Positions 1 to 5,055 of a stretch of 5,055 nt of DNA are shown here, one piece after another; position 1 is the first letter of the stretch; every line of letters starts with the position of its first letter. The position numbers and the translations under genes are program-made. Below the pieces are notes generated by a model, which saw only the letters and a program-made list of their open reading frames with translations, did no database searches and was not told where the DNA came from. The stretch is from contig JAUVZE010000085.1 in NCBI GenBank assembly GCA_030602665.1, positions 1 through 5,055 of the forward strand. Direction: 5' to 3'. Source of the DNA: Dehalococcoidia bacterium. Lineage in GTDB: Bacteria > Chloroflexota > Dehalococcoidia > Dehalococcoidales > JAUVZE01.

Positions 1-350
1 GCCACACCTCGGCTCAAAATGGCAAATGGCGTCTTACTAAAAGTTTCTGCTCTCATTGCCTCAGCCAAGCCAGGCACAACCCTGTCCACTACGGCAAGGG
101 TGGCCTCAGGGGTAACGTCTCGTGGGCTGAGTCCGGTGCCACCGGTAGTTAGAATAACATCTACACCGCCTTCATCTGCCCACTCAGTAAGCTTACTGGC
201 AATAACATCCTTTTCATCAGGGACAACTTCGTACTTAACGACACAACTATCCAGAGAAGATAACCGCTCCCTAATTGTCTGGCCACTCTCATCGTAGCGC
301 TGGCCACGCCACCCTTTATCACTAATGGTAAGTATGCCAAAGTTAAGCAC
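1..350 (-). CDS. mogA: Molybdopterin adenylyltransferase (MogA/MoaB family), 3' end cut by window edge
   Basis: In molybdenum cofactor synthesis this cytosolic family activates molybdopterin by adenylation before metal insertion. The visible part is 116 residues; the family is usually about 160-190, so the C-terminus lies beyond the left edge. The N-terminus FGILTISDKG (4-13) is the typical first strand. TTGGTGLSPRDVTPEA (68-83) is the family signature that binds the pterin. Asp45 (in VPDE) and Asp78 (in RDVTPEA) fall where E. coli MogA has its essential Asp49 and Asp82, at a constant offset of four. The start is a GTG at 350-348. An in-frame stop lies four codons upstream and homology begins at once after it, so no other start fits. 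A weak AGGGCGG-like ribosome site precedes it. It is transcribed from its own promoter and is probably independent of the operon to its right. MogA and MoaB cannot be separated firmly on a partial protein. Confidence 0.93.
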   Translation of the reverse strand, partial: MLNFGILTISDKGWRGQRYDESGQTIRERLSSLDSCVVKYEVVPDEKDVIASKLTEWADEGGVDVILTTGGTGLSPRDVTPEATLAVVDRVVPGLAEAMRAETFSKTPFAILSRGV

Positions 351-371
351 AGCACCGCCCTAAACTGGTCT

Positions 372-400
372 ATTTTACCACAGATAAAGCGTGTAGCCAA
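372..400 (-). promoter_or_regulatory. Predicted sigma-70 promoter of mogA
   Basis: Read on the minus strand, TTGGCT (400-395) is followed by a 17-base spacer and TAAAAT (377-372). The -10 box is preceded by TGG, giving an extended -10 (TGn). The expected transcription start is near 365, leaving a leader of about 15 bases before the GTG start. Spacing is ideal, but the -35 box matches only four of six consensus bases. It lies in the 128-base gap between mogA and the dehydrogenase gene, which otherwise shows no clear terminator. Confidence 0.6.
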
Positions 401-478
401 ATCAGCGTCTTGGAGGAGTTATGTCTGATTGCGAAGATGGAGCGCTAATTGACTTGGCGGCGGCTATGATGGCGAAGT

Positions 479-1510
479 TTAGGTTTCTTGAGGTTGCTGC
501 CACTTCTTTTGGAAATTCTCTTTCACTTCCGGGTTAATAAGCCACTCAGGCCACTTCCCATTAACGATACTGGCAACCGCTTCATATATCCGCTGCCTAT
601 ACTTGGCTGCGGATTGCTCCGAATAATAAGCAGAGTGAGCAGTGATAATCACGTTGTCCAGCGTGAGCAAAGGGTGCTCCGAGCCAATACCGGCTGGTTC
701 CTCCTCCACCACATCTAGAGCTGCCCCGGCTATATAGCCGTTAGAGAGAGCAGTGTACAATGCTGCCTGGTCGATAAAGGCGCCACGACCGACATTGATG
801 ATATAGGCTGTCGGTTTCATCTTCCGGAACTGCTCCATGCCGAGCATATGCTTTGTCTCTGGGGAGAAGGTGGCTTGAATCGAGACGAAATCCGATGTCT
901 CAAGCAGGTGTTCAAGTGTTACCGATGCTACATCCATCTGTTTAAATACTTCTGGGGGAAGGTATGGGTCGAAAGCGATAACCTTTAGCCCAAAACCTTT
1001 CGCTTTGTCAGCAATAGTGCGGCCAATTCTGCCGCAACCAATCAGTCCCAGCGTTTGTCCTCTCAACTGGAATATTGGGGGTAATATTTTCCCCCGGATT
1101 TCTCTTTTCTCAAAAGCACTCCACTTCCCTTCCCTAACTGCTCTATCTAGGCGCGTAATCTTCCTCGCTAGAGCGAAGAGAAGCGCTATGGCGTGGTCTG
1201 AAACTTCCTCCACGCAATAATCACCAGGGTAGGCAACACAGATACCATGCTCAGTTGCTGCCTGGACATCTATGGTGTCAAAACCGGTACCGGCATTGAA
1301 AATTAGCTTACAGTTTTCCAGGTTCTTGATGACCCTCCTGGAATAGGGTTGCATTAGTGTGATTACGGCGTCGGCATCTCGAGTAGCGGCGATGACTTCA
1401 TCTTCGGTATTACACGGGACAGTCTGAAAATCAACGCCGAGGTTTGTTTGATATAACTCTATCTCCCGGCGAGGGAGGACCCTGGCGGTCATTACTACCT
1501 TAAAGCTCAT
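479..1510 (-). CDS. NAD-dependent D-isomer-specific 2-hydroxyacid dehydrogenase, CtBP-type
   Basis: A 343-residue cytosolic oxidoreductase expected to interconvert a 2-oxo acid and a D-2-hydroxy acid with NAD(H). The substrate-binding domain is split around a Rossmann domain (about 100-290). The dinucleotide motif is GCGRIG (158-163), and Asp181 ends the second strand, as in NAD-preferring enzymes. The catalytic set is Arg242 (NVGRG), Glu271 (EEEP) and His292 (TAHSAYYSEQS). The 29-residue Arg-Glu spacing and the following His match phosphoglycerate dehydrogenase. The AHSAYYSEQS segment resembles the PHAAWYSEQAS of CtBP proteins, so I place it near that subfamily rather than SerA. It has no ACT domain, which argues against a regulated serine-pathway SerA. 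The ATG start at 1510 has AGGAG (1522-1518) seven bases upstream. It is the second gene of an operon, 36 bases after the dehydratase-like gene. Its substrate is unknown and may be linked to the dehydratase reaction. Confidence 0.93.
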   Translation of the reverse strand: MSFKVVMTARVLPRREIELYQTNLGVDFQTVPCNTEDEVIAATRDADAVITLMQPYSRRVIKNLENCKLIFNAGTGFDTIDVQAATEHGICVAYPGDYCVEEVSDHAIALLFALARKITRLDRAVREGKWSAFEKREIRGKILPPIFQLRGQTLGLIGCGRIGRTIADKAKGFGLKVIAFDPYLPPEVFKQMDVASVTLEHLLETSDFVSIQATFSPETKHMLGMEQFRKMKPTAYIINVGRGAFIDQAALYTALSNGYIAGAALDVVEEEPAGIGSEHPLLTLDNVIITAHSAYYSEQSAAKYRQRIYEAVASIVNGKWPEWLINPEVKENFQKKWQQPQET

Positions 1511-1546
1511 TGCTCGGCTCCTATATGGTTTCGCCCAGAAACCCTC

Positions 1547-2986
1547 TTACTCTTCTTTGATACCCGCCAGGTTCTTGGCCAGCTTCTTCTTTGACTCAAT
1601 ATCGGCATTCCGTAGTATGGCCATCTTGTGTGTTTCGGGTGAGCCGGCACCGTGGATGTTGGAGACAATATCCCTACTTTCAAAGGCAAGTTTTTCTATC
1701 AACCTAAAGAGGCGCACCCTGTCTTCCGTGGACACGCCCTCCACACCCTTGAGGTATTTCTGGAGTAATGGGCCAATTTCTGGATTTTGGAAGTCTTTAT
1801 CTGAGGGTACATCGGCTACCATGCCGCCGGCAATCTCAATCATCAGCCGGGTTACTTCATGCAATTCCTTGCCCTCGTACAGCTTGGAGGTGTTTGACAG
1901 GACCGGGTCAACCATATAGATGCCTGACTCAGTTGGTTTAGCCTCCACCGAGGCGGCTATGGAGCACCCGTACATTGCCTCACAGGTCTTAATCATCTCC
2001 ACTAATTTGGCGTTGATATGGGACACGTTAGGTAGGCCGTTGTATTCAGCAGCAGCAGCGGCGGCACCAATCAGGACATCGCCGACGCCACACTTACAGC
2101 CACCGTGAGAATGGCGGTGGTAGTTACCGAAATTCCTGACCATCGGGCCGGCAAATTCATATTCGCCGCACAGGAATACGTAGTCCCAGGGCACAAAGAC
2201 ATCTTTGAAAATCACCATCGGGGCGAACTTGCTGTACTCAATATTACCGAGGTCAACATCCTCCAGCTCCCTGGCTTCCAGGGTACCCCGACCGTAGATG
2301 TGAACAACTCCCTCAGCATCCACCGGTACGGCAAAACAGACGGCATAATCTTTATCTGCCTCGCGCATCTCTCTAGCGGGTACAATCAATCCCCAGTGAG
2401 CACAGAGAGAACCTGTCTGGTGTATCTTGGCGCCTCTCACTACAATGCCGTCGCCATTCTTGTCCACCACGTGCAGGTACATGTCAGGGTCTTTCTGTTG
2501 TGATGGCCGTAGCGACCGGTCACCCTTGACATCGGTCACGCCACTAAAGACAACTAGGTCGTTTTTCTGCACGTGCTTGACGAAATTCAGTAATCTCTCC
2601 CAATAATTGGTGCCGTGTTTCTTATCACAGTTGTGGGCCTCTATTCCTACAGCACTCATAGCATCCATCCCGGTGCACCGCATAAAGCAAGTGCCGATTC
2701 TCTGGGCGAGGAATTTCAACATTCTGACCTTGGCCAGCAGGTCATCCCGGCTCTCGTAGAACTTGACAAAGCGGCTGACCTCTTCGCCAATCAGCTTGGA
2801 CTCGGCTACCAGGTACTCTCTACCCTCCGGGTCCTGCGCCAGCGCGTAGGTTCGGGCTACTCCGGCCAGCATATGCTTGATTAATGGGTGGTCGTAGGAG
2901 TTCTCAACCTTTTGTCCCAGAATATATGAGATTGGATGCAGGTCTTTCAACGACTGGTAATATTGTTCGGCTGTCTTTAAAGCCAT
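1547..2986 (-). CDS. 4-hydroxybutyryl-CoA dehydratase / vinylacetyl-CoA isomerase-like [4Fe-4S] flavoprotein (HpaB superfamily)
   Basis: A 479-residue protein close in length to Clostridium aminobutyricum AbfD (about 490), which dehydrates 4-hydroxybutyryl-CoA to crotonyl-CoA with FAD and a [4Fe-4S] cluster. The cluster ligands are present with the family spacing: Cys100 and Cys104 (CFMRC) plus His290 and Cys297 (HRHSHGGC), matching AbfD Cys99, Cys103, His292 and Cys299. These ligands separate it from HpaB-type flavin monooxygenases, which share the fold but lack the cluster. Other family segments are TDVKGDRS (151-158), KIHQTGS (187-193), VFVPW (263-267) and HGAGSP (445-450). Lys298 is kept (AbfD Lys300), but His294 sits at the Tyr296 position, and the Glu257 and Glu455 positions appear to be Ala255 and Ser442. 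Substrate is therefore uncertain and I give no symbol. Six alanines occur at 308-313. The start is set by GGAGGTGA just upstream; a longer frame to 3160 would cross the divergent promoters. First gene of the operon. Confidence 0.9.
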   Translation of the reverse strand: MALKTAEQYYQSLKDLHPISYILGQKVENSYDHPLIKHMLAGVARTYALAQDPEGREYLVAESKLIGEEVSRFVKFYESRDDLLAKVRMLKFLAQRIGTCFMRCTGMDAMSAVGIEAHNCDKKHGTNYWERLLNFVKHVQKNDLVVFSGVTDVKGDRSLRPSQQKDPDMYLHVVDKNGDGIVVRGAKIHQTGSLCAHWGLIVPAREMREADKDYAVCFAVPVDAEGVVHIYGRGTLEARELEDVDLGNIEYSKFAPMVIFKDVFVPWDYVFLCGEYEFAGPMVRNFGNYHRHSHGGCKCGVGDVLIGAAAAAAEYNGLPNVSHINAKLVEMIKTCEAMYGCSIAASVEAKPTESGIYMVDPVLSNTSKLYEGKELHEVTRLMIEIAGGMVADVPSDKDFQNPEIGPLLQKYLKGVEGVSTEDRVRLFRLIEKLAFESRDIVSNIHGAGSPETHKMAILRNADIESKKKLAKNLAGIKEE

Positions 2987-2990
2987 CTCC

Positions 2991-2998
2991 TCACCTCC
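2991..2998 (-). promoter_or_regulatory. Strong Shine-Dalgarno site of the dehydratase-like gene
   Basis: The minus strand reads GGAGGTGA, a complete match to the 16S rRNA 3' end. The GGAGG core lies seven bases before the ATG at 2986. This decides the start: the reading frame stays open for 58 further codons to 3160, but that stretch has no homology-like sequence and overlaps the divergent promoters and the Nudix start. Confidence 0.85.
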
Positions 2999-3044
2999 CC
3001 TCGGCTGTCTTGGGTAATGCTCCCGCTTCCGTACACCCGTTGGC

Positions 3045-3073
3045 ATTTTAGCTGATTGAACGGAAGAGGTCAA
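3045..3073 (-). promoter_or_regulatory. Predicted sigma-70 promoter of the dehydratase-dehydrogenase operon
   Basis: On the minus strand TTGACC (3073-3068) and TAAAAT (3050-3045) are separated by exactly 17 bases. Each box matches five of six consensus bases. Transcription should start near 3038, giving a leader of about 50 bases before the ATG. I see no clear riboswitch or attenuator in that leader. Confidence 0.72.
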
Positions 3074-3075
3074 GA

Positions 3076-3105
3076 TTGTATTGGCTACGGGGGAAGTGCT
3101 ACTAT
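3076..3105 (+). promoter_or_regulatory. Predicted extended -10 promoter of the Nudix gene
   Basis: TACTAT (3100-3105) is preceded by TGC (3097-3099), an extended -10 (TGn). A poor -35, TTGTAT (3076-3081), lies 18 bases upstream and matches three of six bases. Such a promoter would start transcription at about 3112-3113, at or next to the ATG of the Nudix gene, predicting a leaderless mRNA. It abuts the -35 box of the divergent promoter. Confidence 0.45.
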
Positions 3106-3112
3106 AGAGGCT

Positions 3113-3685
3113 ATGAAGCAAAAGCTGAGGCAGTTTCTGTCCCGAAGACAGAAGCGGCATATTGTTGATACCTACCGAATATCAGCAGCGGTTCTACTAC
3201 CTGTCTACTGGAAACAAGAGGAGTATTACCTCCTGTTTACTAAACGCACCCAGAAGGTGAAGGAACACAAGGGCCAGATATCCTTTCCTGGGGGAGCTTA
3301 CCAAGAGGGGGATGGGACGCTGGTTAATACTACCCTGCGAGAGTGTGCTGAGGAAATAGGCTTGATGGCCGAGGAGGTTGAGGTATTAGGGGAGCTGGAT
3401 GACACCATCAGTAGAACTTCAAACTTTATTATCTCTCCCTTCGTTGCCCTAATTCCCTGGCCATATCATTTCAGGATGGATAAAGGAGAGGTCGAGGAGC
3501 TAATTGAGGTGCCTATCTCAGTGCTTCTAAACAAGGGTTGCCAGCACCAGGAAAGCGAGATTATAGATGGTAAAGCCGTTACCTCATATTTTTATCACTA
3601 TCAGGGGAGGGTAATCTGGGGAGCTACAGCTAGAATACTAAAGCAATTTCTGGACATTTACACTCAAGTTACCCGGGGTAGGTAG
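3113..3685 (+). CDS. Nudix hydrolase, CoA pyrophosphatase type (NudL/YeaB-like)
   Basis: A 190-residue cytosolic hydrolase expected to split CoA or acyl-CoA into 4'-phosphopantetheine derivatives and 3',5'-ADP. The CoA-specific signature LLFTKRTQ...KGQISFPGG (residues 40-61) runs directly into the Nudix box, which continues GAYQEGD and ends with LRECAEEIGL (75-84). Arg76, Glu77, Glu80 and Glu81 are the catalytic and metal-binding positions. As in NudL, an Asp replaces the first Glu of the generic box and there is one extra residue before the RE pair. VIWGATARIL (167-176) is the usual C-terminal block of this subfamily. I chose the ATG at 3113; a TTG at 3056 extends the frame by 19 codons but has no ribosome site and lies over the opposite promoter. 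AGAGG lies only two bases before the ATG, so translation may be leaderless. It is divergent from the CoA-related dehydratase operon. The specific CoA derivative cleaved is not determined. Confidence 0.93.
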   Translation: MKQKLRQFLSRRQKRHIVDTYRISAAVLLPVYWKQEEYYLLFTKRTQKVKEHKGQISFPGGAYQEGDGTLVNTTLRECAEEIGLMAEEVEVLGELDDTISRTSNFIISPFVALIPWPYHFRMDKGEVEELIEVPISVLLNKGCQHQESEIIDGKAVTSYFYHYQGRVIWGATARILKQFLDIYTQVTRGR

Positions 3686-3747
3686 GGGAATGAGTGCCAG
3701 GTGGTAAACTGAGAGAACAGCTTAGCCTCCCGTTTGATTCCTTCCCC
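3685..3747 (+). other. Possible RNA hairpin downstream of the Nudix gene
   Basis: GGGGAA (3685-3690) can pair with TTCCCC (3742-3747). Inside it, GGTGG (3700-3704) faces CCTCC (3726-3730) with one U-U mismatch, and CTGAG (3709-3713) pairs with CTTAG (3721-3725) around a seven-base loop, with one G-U pair. No T tract follows, so it is not a standard intrinsic terminator. It could be a 3' end structure, a weak terminator, or chance. Confidence 0.2.
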
Positions 3748-3775
3748 AGCTTTGATTTCACCTCCTCAATCTTAT

Positions 3776-3792
3776 AACTTATTTATTAAGTT
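3776..3792. repeat. Perfect AT-rich inverted repeat upstream of dnaJ promoter
   Basis: AACTTA (3776-3781) and TAAGTT (3787-3792) form a perfect 6-base inverted repeat with a 5-base centre. It ends 25 bases before the -35 box of the dnaJ promoter. It could be a regulator site; in AT-rich DNA a short dyad may also arise by chance. Confidence 0.35.
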
Positions 3793-3797
3793 TTCTA

Positions 3798-3819
3798 AAT
3801 ATTGTTTCGTAAGAATATT
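3798..3819. promoter_or_regulatory. Candidate operator: imperfect 22-base dyad overlapping the dnaJ -35 box
   Basis: The left half AATATTGTTTC (3798-3808) and the reverse complement of the right half (3809-3819, AATATTCTTAC) agree at nine of eleven positions. The same segment holds a direct repeat of AATATTG at 3798 and 3814. It covers the first two bases of the -35 box, where a repressor would block polymerase. It does not resemble the actinobacterial HspR site (HAIR, CTTGAGT-N7-ACTCAAG) or CIRCE. HspR or another repressor could be the ligand; this is inference. Confidence 0.35.
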
Positions 3820-3846
3820 GACATATTTTGTTAAATACTTTATAAT
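3818..3846 (+). promoter_or_regulatory. Perfect-consensus sigma-70 promoter of dnaJ-hspR
   Basis: TTGACA (3818-3823), a 17-base spacer and TATAAT (3841-3846) match the housekeeping consensus at all twelve positions. Transcription should start near 3853, about 18 bases before the chosen dnaJ start. A promoter this strong upstream of a chaperone gene and a repressor gene fits control by repression. Confidence 0.85.
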
Positions 3847-3870
3847 ATTTATGTATTGATGGAGAGGAAG

Positions 3871-4860
3871 ATGGCAGGTAAGGACTACTATACCATTTTA
3901 GGAGTCAATCGGAATGCTAGTGAGCGGGAGATAAAGCAGGCTTACCGCAAGCTGGCTCGCCAGTATCACCCTGATGTCAATGCTGGCGACAAGTCAGCCG
4001 AAGCCAGGTTTAAGCAGATAAATGAGGCTTATGAGGTTCTATCTGATAAAGAGAAGCGCCGTAAGTATGACCAGTTTGGCGACCAGTGGCAGTATGCCGA
4101 CCAGTTTGCTCAGGCACATCGGCAGCAGGCACCGTTCGGGGACTTCAGTAAAGGTGGTTATACTGAGTTTCGCTTTGGTGAGGGTGACCTGGGTAGTCTA
4201 TTTGATGACCTGTTCAGGGGTTTTGGGGCTGGCACTTTCAAACGTCGGGTTCGTCCCCGACGAGGTCAGGATGTAGAGCATCCTGTTGAGGTAACACTGG
4301 ACGAAGCCTACCGGGGAGCCAGCCGCCTTATTAGCCTTCAGACTGAGGAAGCCTGCTCCGGCTGTGGAGGTAGTGGTAGCATCCAGAATATGCCCTGCTC
4401 AGTATGCCGGGGCTCAGGTAGAGTTACCCGTCTGAAGCGCCTTGAGGTTAAAATTCCGCCTGGCGTTAAAGACGGGTCACGAGTACGGATTGCTGGTAAA
4501 GGCGCCCCAGGCTACGGTGGGGGTAAGAGTGGCGACCTCTACCTGGTGGTATCGGTTAAGCCACACCAAATATTTGAACGCAAGGGCGATAATTTGCATG
4601 TGGAGGTGGCGGTTCCATTGACGGTGGCAGTGCTGGGGGGTGAAGTCAAGGTGCCTACCCTTAAGGGCAAGTTGGAGTTGAAAGTCCCGTCAGAGACCCA
4701 AAATGGGCGTACCTTTCGTTTGGCCGGGCAGGGTATGCCTCATCTGGGCAATTCTTCCTATGGCGACCTGTTAGCTCAGGTGAAGGTGATACTGCCCACC
4801 AAACTATCCCCGCAGGAGAAGGAGCTATTTGAGCAACTCCGTAAGCTACGACCAAATTAA
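3871..4860 (+). CDS. dnaJ: DnaJ-family co-chaperone (Hsp40) with a reduced, two-motif zinc domain
   Basis: A 329-residue cytosolic J-domain protein that should stimulate the ATPase of DnaK and deliver unfolded clients. The J domain is 4-70, with HPD at 33-35 and KYDQFG at its end. A Gly/Phe-rich linker follows (about 86-125, with DDLFRGFG). The two substrate-binding beta domains span about 133-310, with VKIPPGVKDG (193-202) and GDLYLVVSV (221-229) typical of the family. Only two CxxCxGxG motifs are present, CSGCGGSG (162-169) and CSVCRGSG (176-183), enough for one zinc ion; classical DnaJ has four and about 375 residues, and CbpA has none. The ATG at 3871 is chosen because GGAGAGG (3861-3867) is correctly placed before it; ATG at 3859 and TTG at 3856 in the same frame are too close to the transcription start. 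Hsp40 identity is secure; dnaJ versus cbpA naming is a judgement. Confidence 0.94.
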   Translation: MAGKDYYTILGVNRNASEREIKQAYRKLARQYHPDVNAGDKSAEARFKQINEAYEVLSDKEKRRKYDQFGDQWQYADQFAQAHRQQAPFGDFSKGGYTEFRFGEGDLGSLFDDLFRGFGAGTFKRRVRPRRGQDVEHPVEVTLDEAYRGASRLISLQTEEACSGCGGSGSIQNMPCSVCRGSGRVTRLKRLEVKIPPGVKDGSRVRIAGKGAPGYGGGKSGDLYLVVSVKPHQIFERKGDNLHVEVAVPLTVAVLGGEVKVPTLKGKLELKVPSETQNGRTFRLAGQGMPHLGNSSYGDLLAQVKVILPTKLSPQEKELFEQLRKLRPN

Positions 4861-4878
4861 ATAAAGTGTGAGGTGACT

Positions 4879-5055
4879 ATGAATATAGATAATGAACCCC
4901 GTTACGTCATAAGTGTGGCTGCCAGAATAATAGGTGTTCAAACTTACACCTTGCGCTATTATGAAAAGATTGGCATAATAGAGCCATCTCGGTCTGGGGG
5001 AAATATTCGCCTGTATTCGGACAGAGATATAGCCCAGCTTCGCCGGGTGAAGACC
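4879..5055 (+). CDS. hspR: MerR-family heat-shock repressor, HspR-like, 3' end cut by window edge
   Basis: The first 59 residues of a MerR-type DNA-binding protein. A short N-terminal arm leads to VISVAARIIGV (10-20), then the recognition helix and wing with TLRYYEKIGIIEPSRS (24-39) and IRLYSDRDIAQLRRV (43-57). The initial YVISVAA with RYYEKIGIIEP is typical of HspR, the repressor that in actinobacteria controls dnaK operons and uses DnaK as co-repressor. The ATG at 4879 has GAGGTGA (4870-4876) just upstream and lies 18 bases after the dnaJ stop, so the two genes are surely co-transcribed. Placement after dnaJ is the classic HspR position and implies autoregulation. The effector region is outside the window, so a different MerR member cannot be fully excluded. 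Confidence 0.85.
   Translation, partial: MNIDNEPRYVISVAARIIGVQTYTLRYYEKIGIIEPSRSGGNIRLYSDRDIAQLRRVKT

Noticed and set aside
19..400. Open frames on both strands across mogA
   Set aside because: They are shadows: the minus-strand MogA frame starting at GTG 350 has clear family motifs, the others have none.
421..537. Small plus-strand ORF of 38 codons with GGAGGAG upstream
   Set aside because: The ribosome-like site is attractive, but half of the ORF is antisense to the dehydrogenase C-terminus, no promoter is evident and the peptide resembles nothing I know. Conservation in relatives would revive it.
2105..2503. 132-codon plus-strand frame inside the dehydratase-like gene
   Set aside because: It is antisense to a strongly conserved enzyme and its translation shows no domain or motif.
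3056..3112. TTG start extending the Nudix protein by 19 residues
   Set aside because: No ribosome site precedes it, it covers the opposite promoter, and the encoded segment is unlike Nudix N-termini.
2987..3160. In-frame N-terminal extension of the dehydratase-like gene (58 codons)
   Set aside because: The full GGAGGTGA ribosome site precedes the ATG at 2986, the extension is low-complexity with no family resemblance, and it overlaps the divergent promoters and the Nudix start.
3690..3699. GAGTGC near 3692 as part of a CIRCE element
   Set aside because: The second arm (GCACTC, nine bases away) is absent, so it is a chance match to the consensus.
3856..3870. Earlier TTG (3856) and ATG (3859) starts for dnaJ
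   Set aside because: They lie within a few bases of the predicted transcription start, while ATG 3871 has GGAGAGG before it and begins with the usual J-domain N-terminus.
4661..4855. 64-codon minus-strand frame inside dnaJ
   Set aside because: Antisense shadow of the DnaJ C-terminal domain with no recognisable features.

Overview
The window looks like chromosomal DNA from an anaerobic bacterium of moderate GC content, most likely in the Chloroflexota (class Dehalococcoidia or a relative). This rests on gene content only: a dnaJ-hspR pair, a [4Fe-4S] 4-hydroxybutyryl-CoA dehydratase-type enzyme, and a CtBP-type dehydrogenase. The taxonomic call is an inference of moderate strength. No rRNA, tRNA, CRISPR array, insertion sequence or phage gene was seen.

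Left part, minus strand (1-2986). A molybdopterin adenylyltransferase gene (mogA) runs off the left edge and has its own promoter at 372-400. To its right is a two-gene minus-strand operon. It is transcribed from a strong promoter at 3045-3073 and encodes first a 4-hydroxybutyryl-CoA dehydratase-like iron-sulfur flavoprotein (1547-2986), then, 36 bases later, an NAD-dependent 2-hydroxyacid dehydrogenase of the CtBP type (479-1510). The dehydratase-like protein keeps all four cluster ligands of the family. Several acid/base residues of the characterised enzyme appear to be replaced, so its real substrate is open.

Middle (2987-3870). A 126-base divergent region separates the dehydratase operon from a plus-strand Nudix hydrolase of the CoA pyrophosphatase type (3113-3685). 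The two predicted promoters stand back to back, and the Nudix transcript may be leaderless. After the Nudix gene, 185 bases of non-coding DNA hold a possible RNA hairpin, two AT-rich dyads and a perfect-consensus sigma-70 promoter (TTGACA-17-TATAAT).

Right part, plus strand (3871-5055). This promoter drives dnaJ, encoding a J-domain co-chaperone with only two of the usual four CxxCxGxG zinc motifs. Eighteen bases later begins a MerR-family regulator resembling HspR, cut by the right edge. It is probably a small, self-regulated heat-shock operon lacking dnaK and grpE upstream.

The most interesting points are the altered active site of the dehydratase homologue, its pairing with a CtBP-type dehydrogenase, and the dnaJ-hspR unit with a reduced zinc domain and candidate operators that do not resemble the known HspR site.
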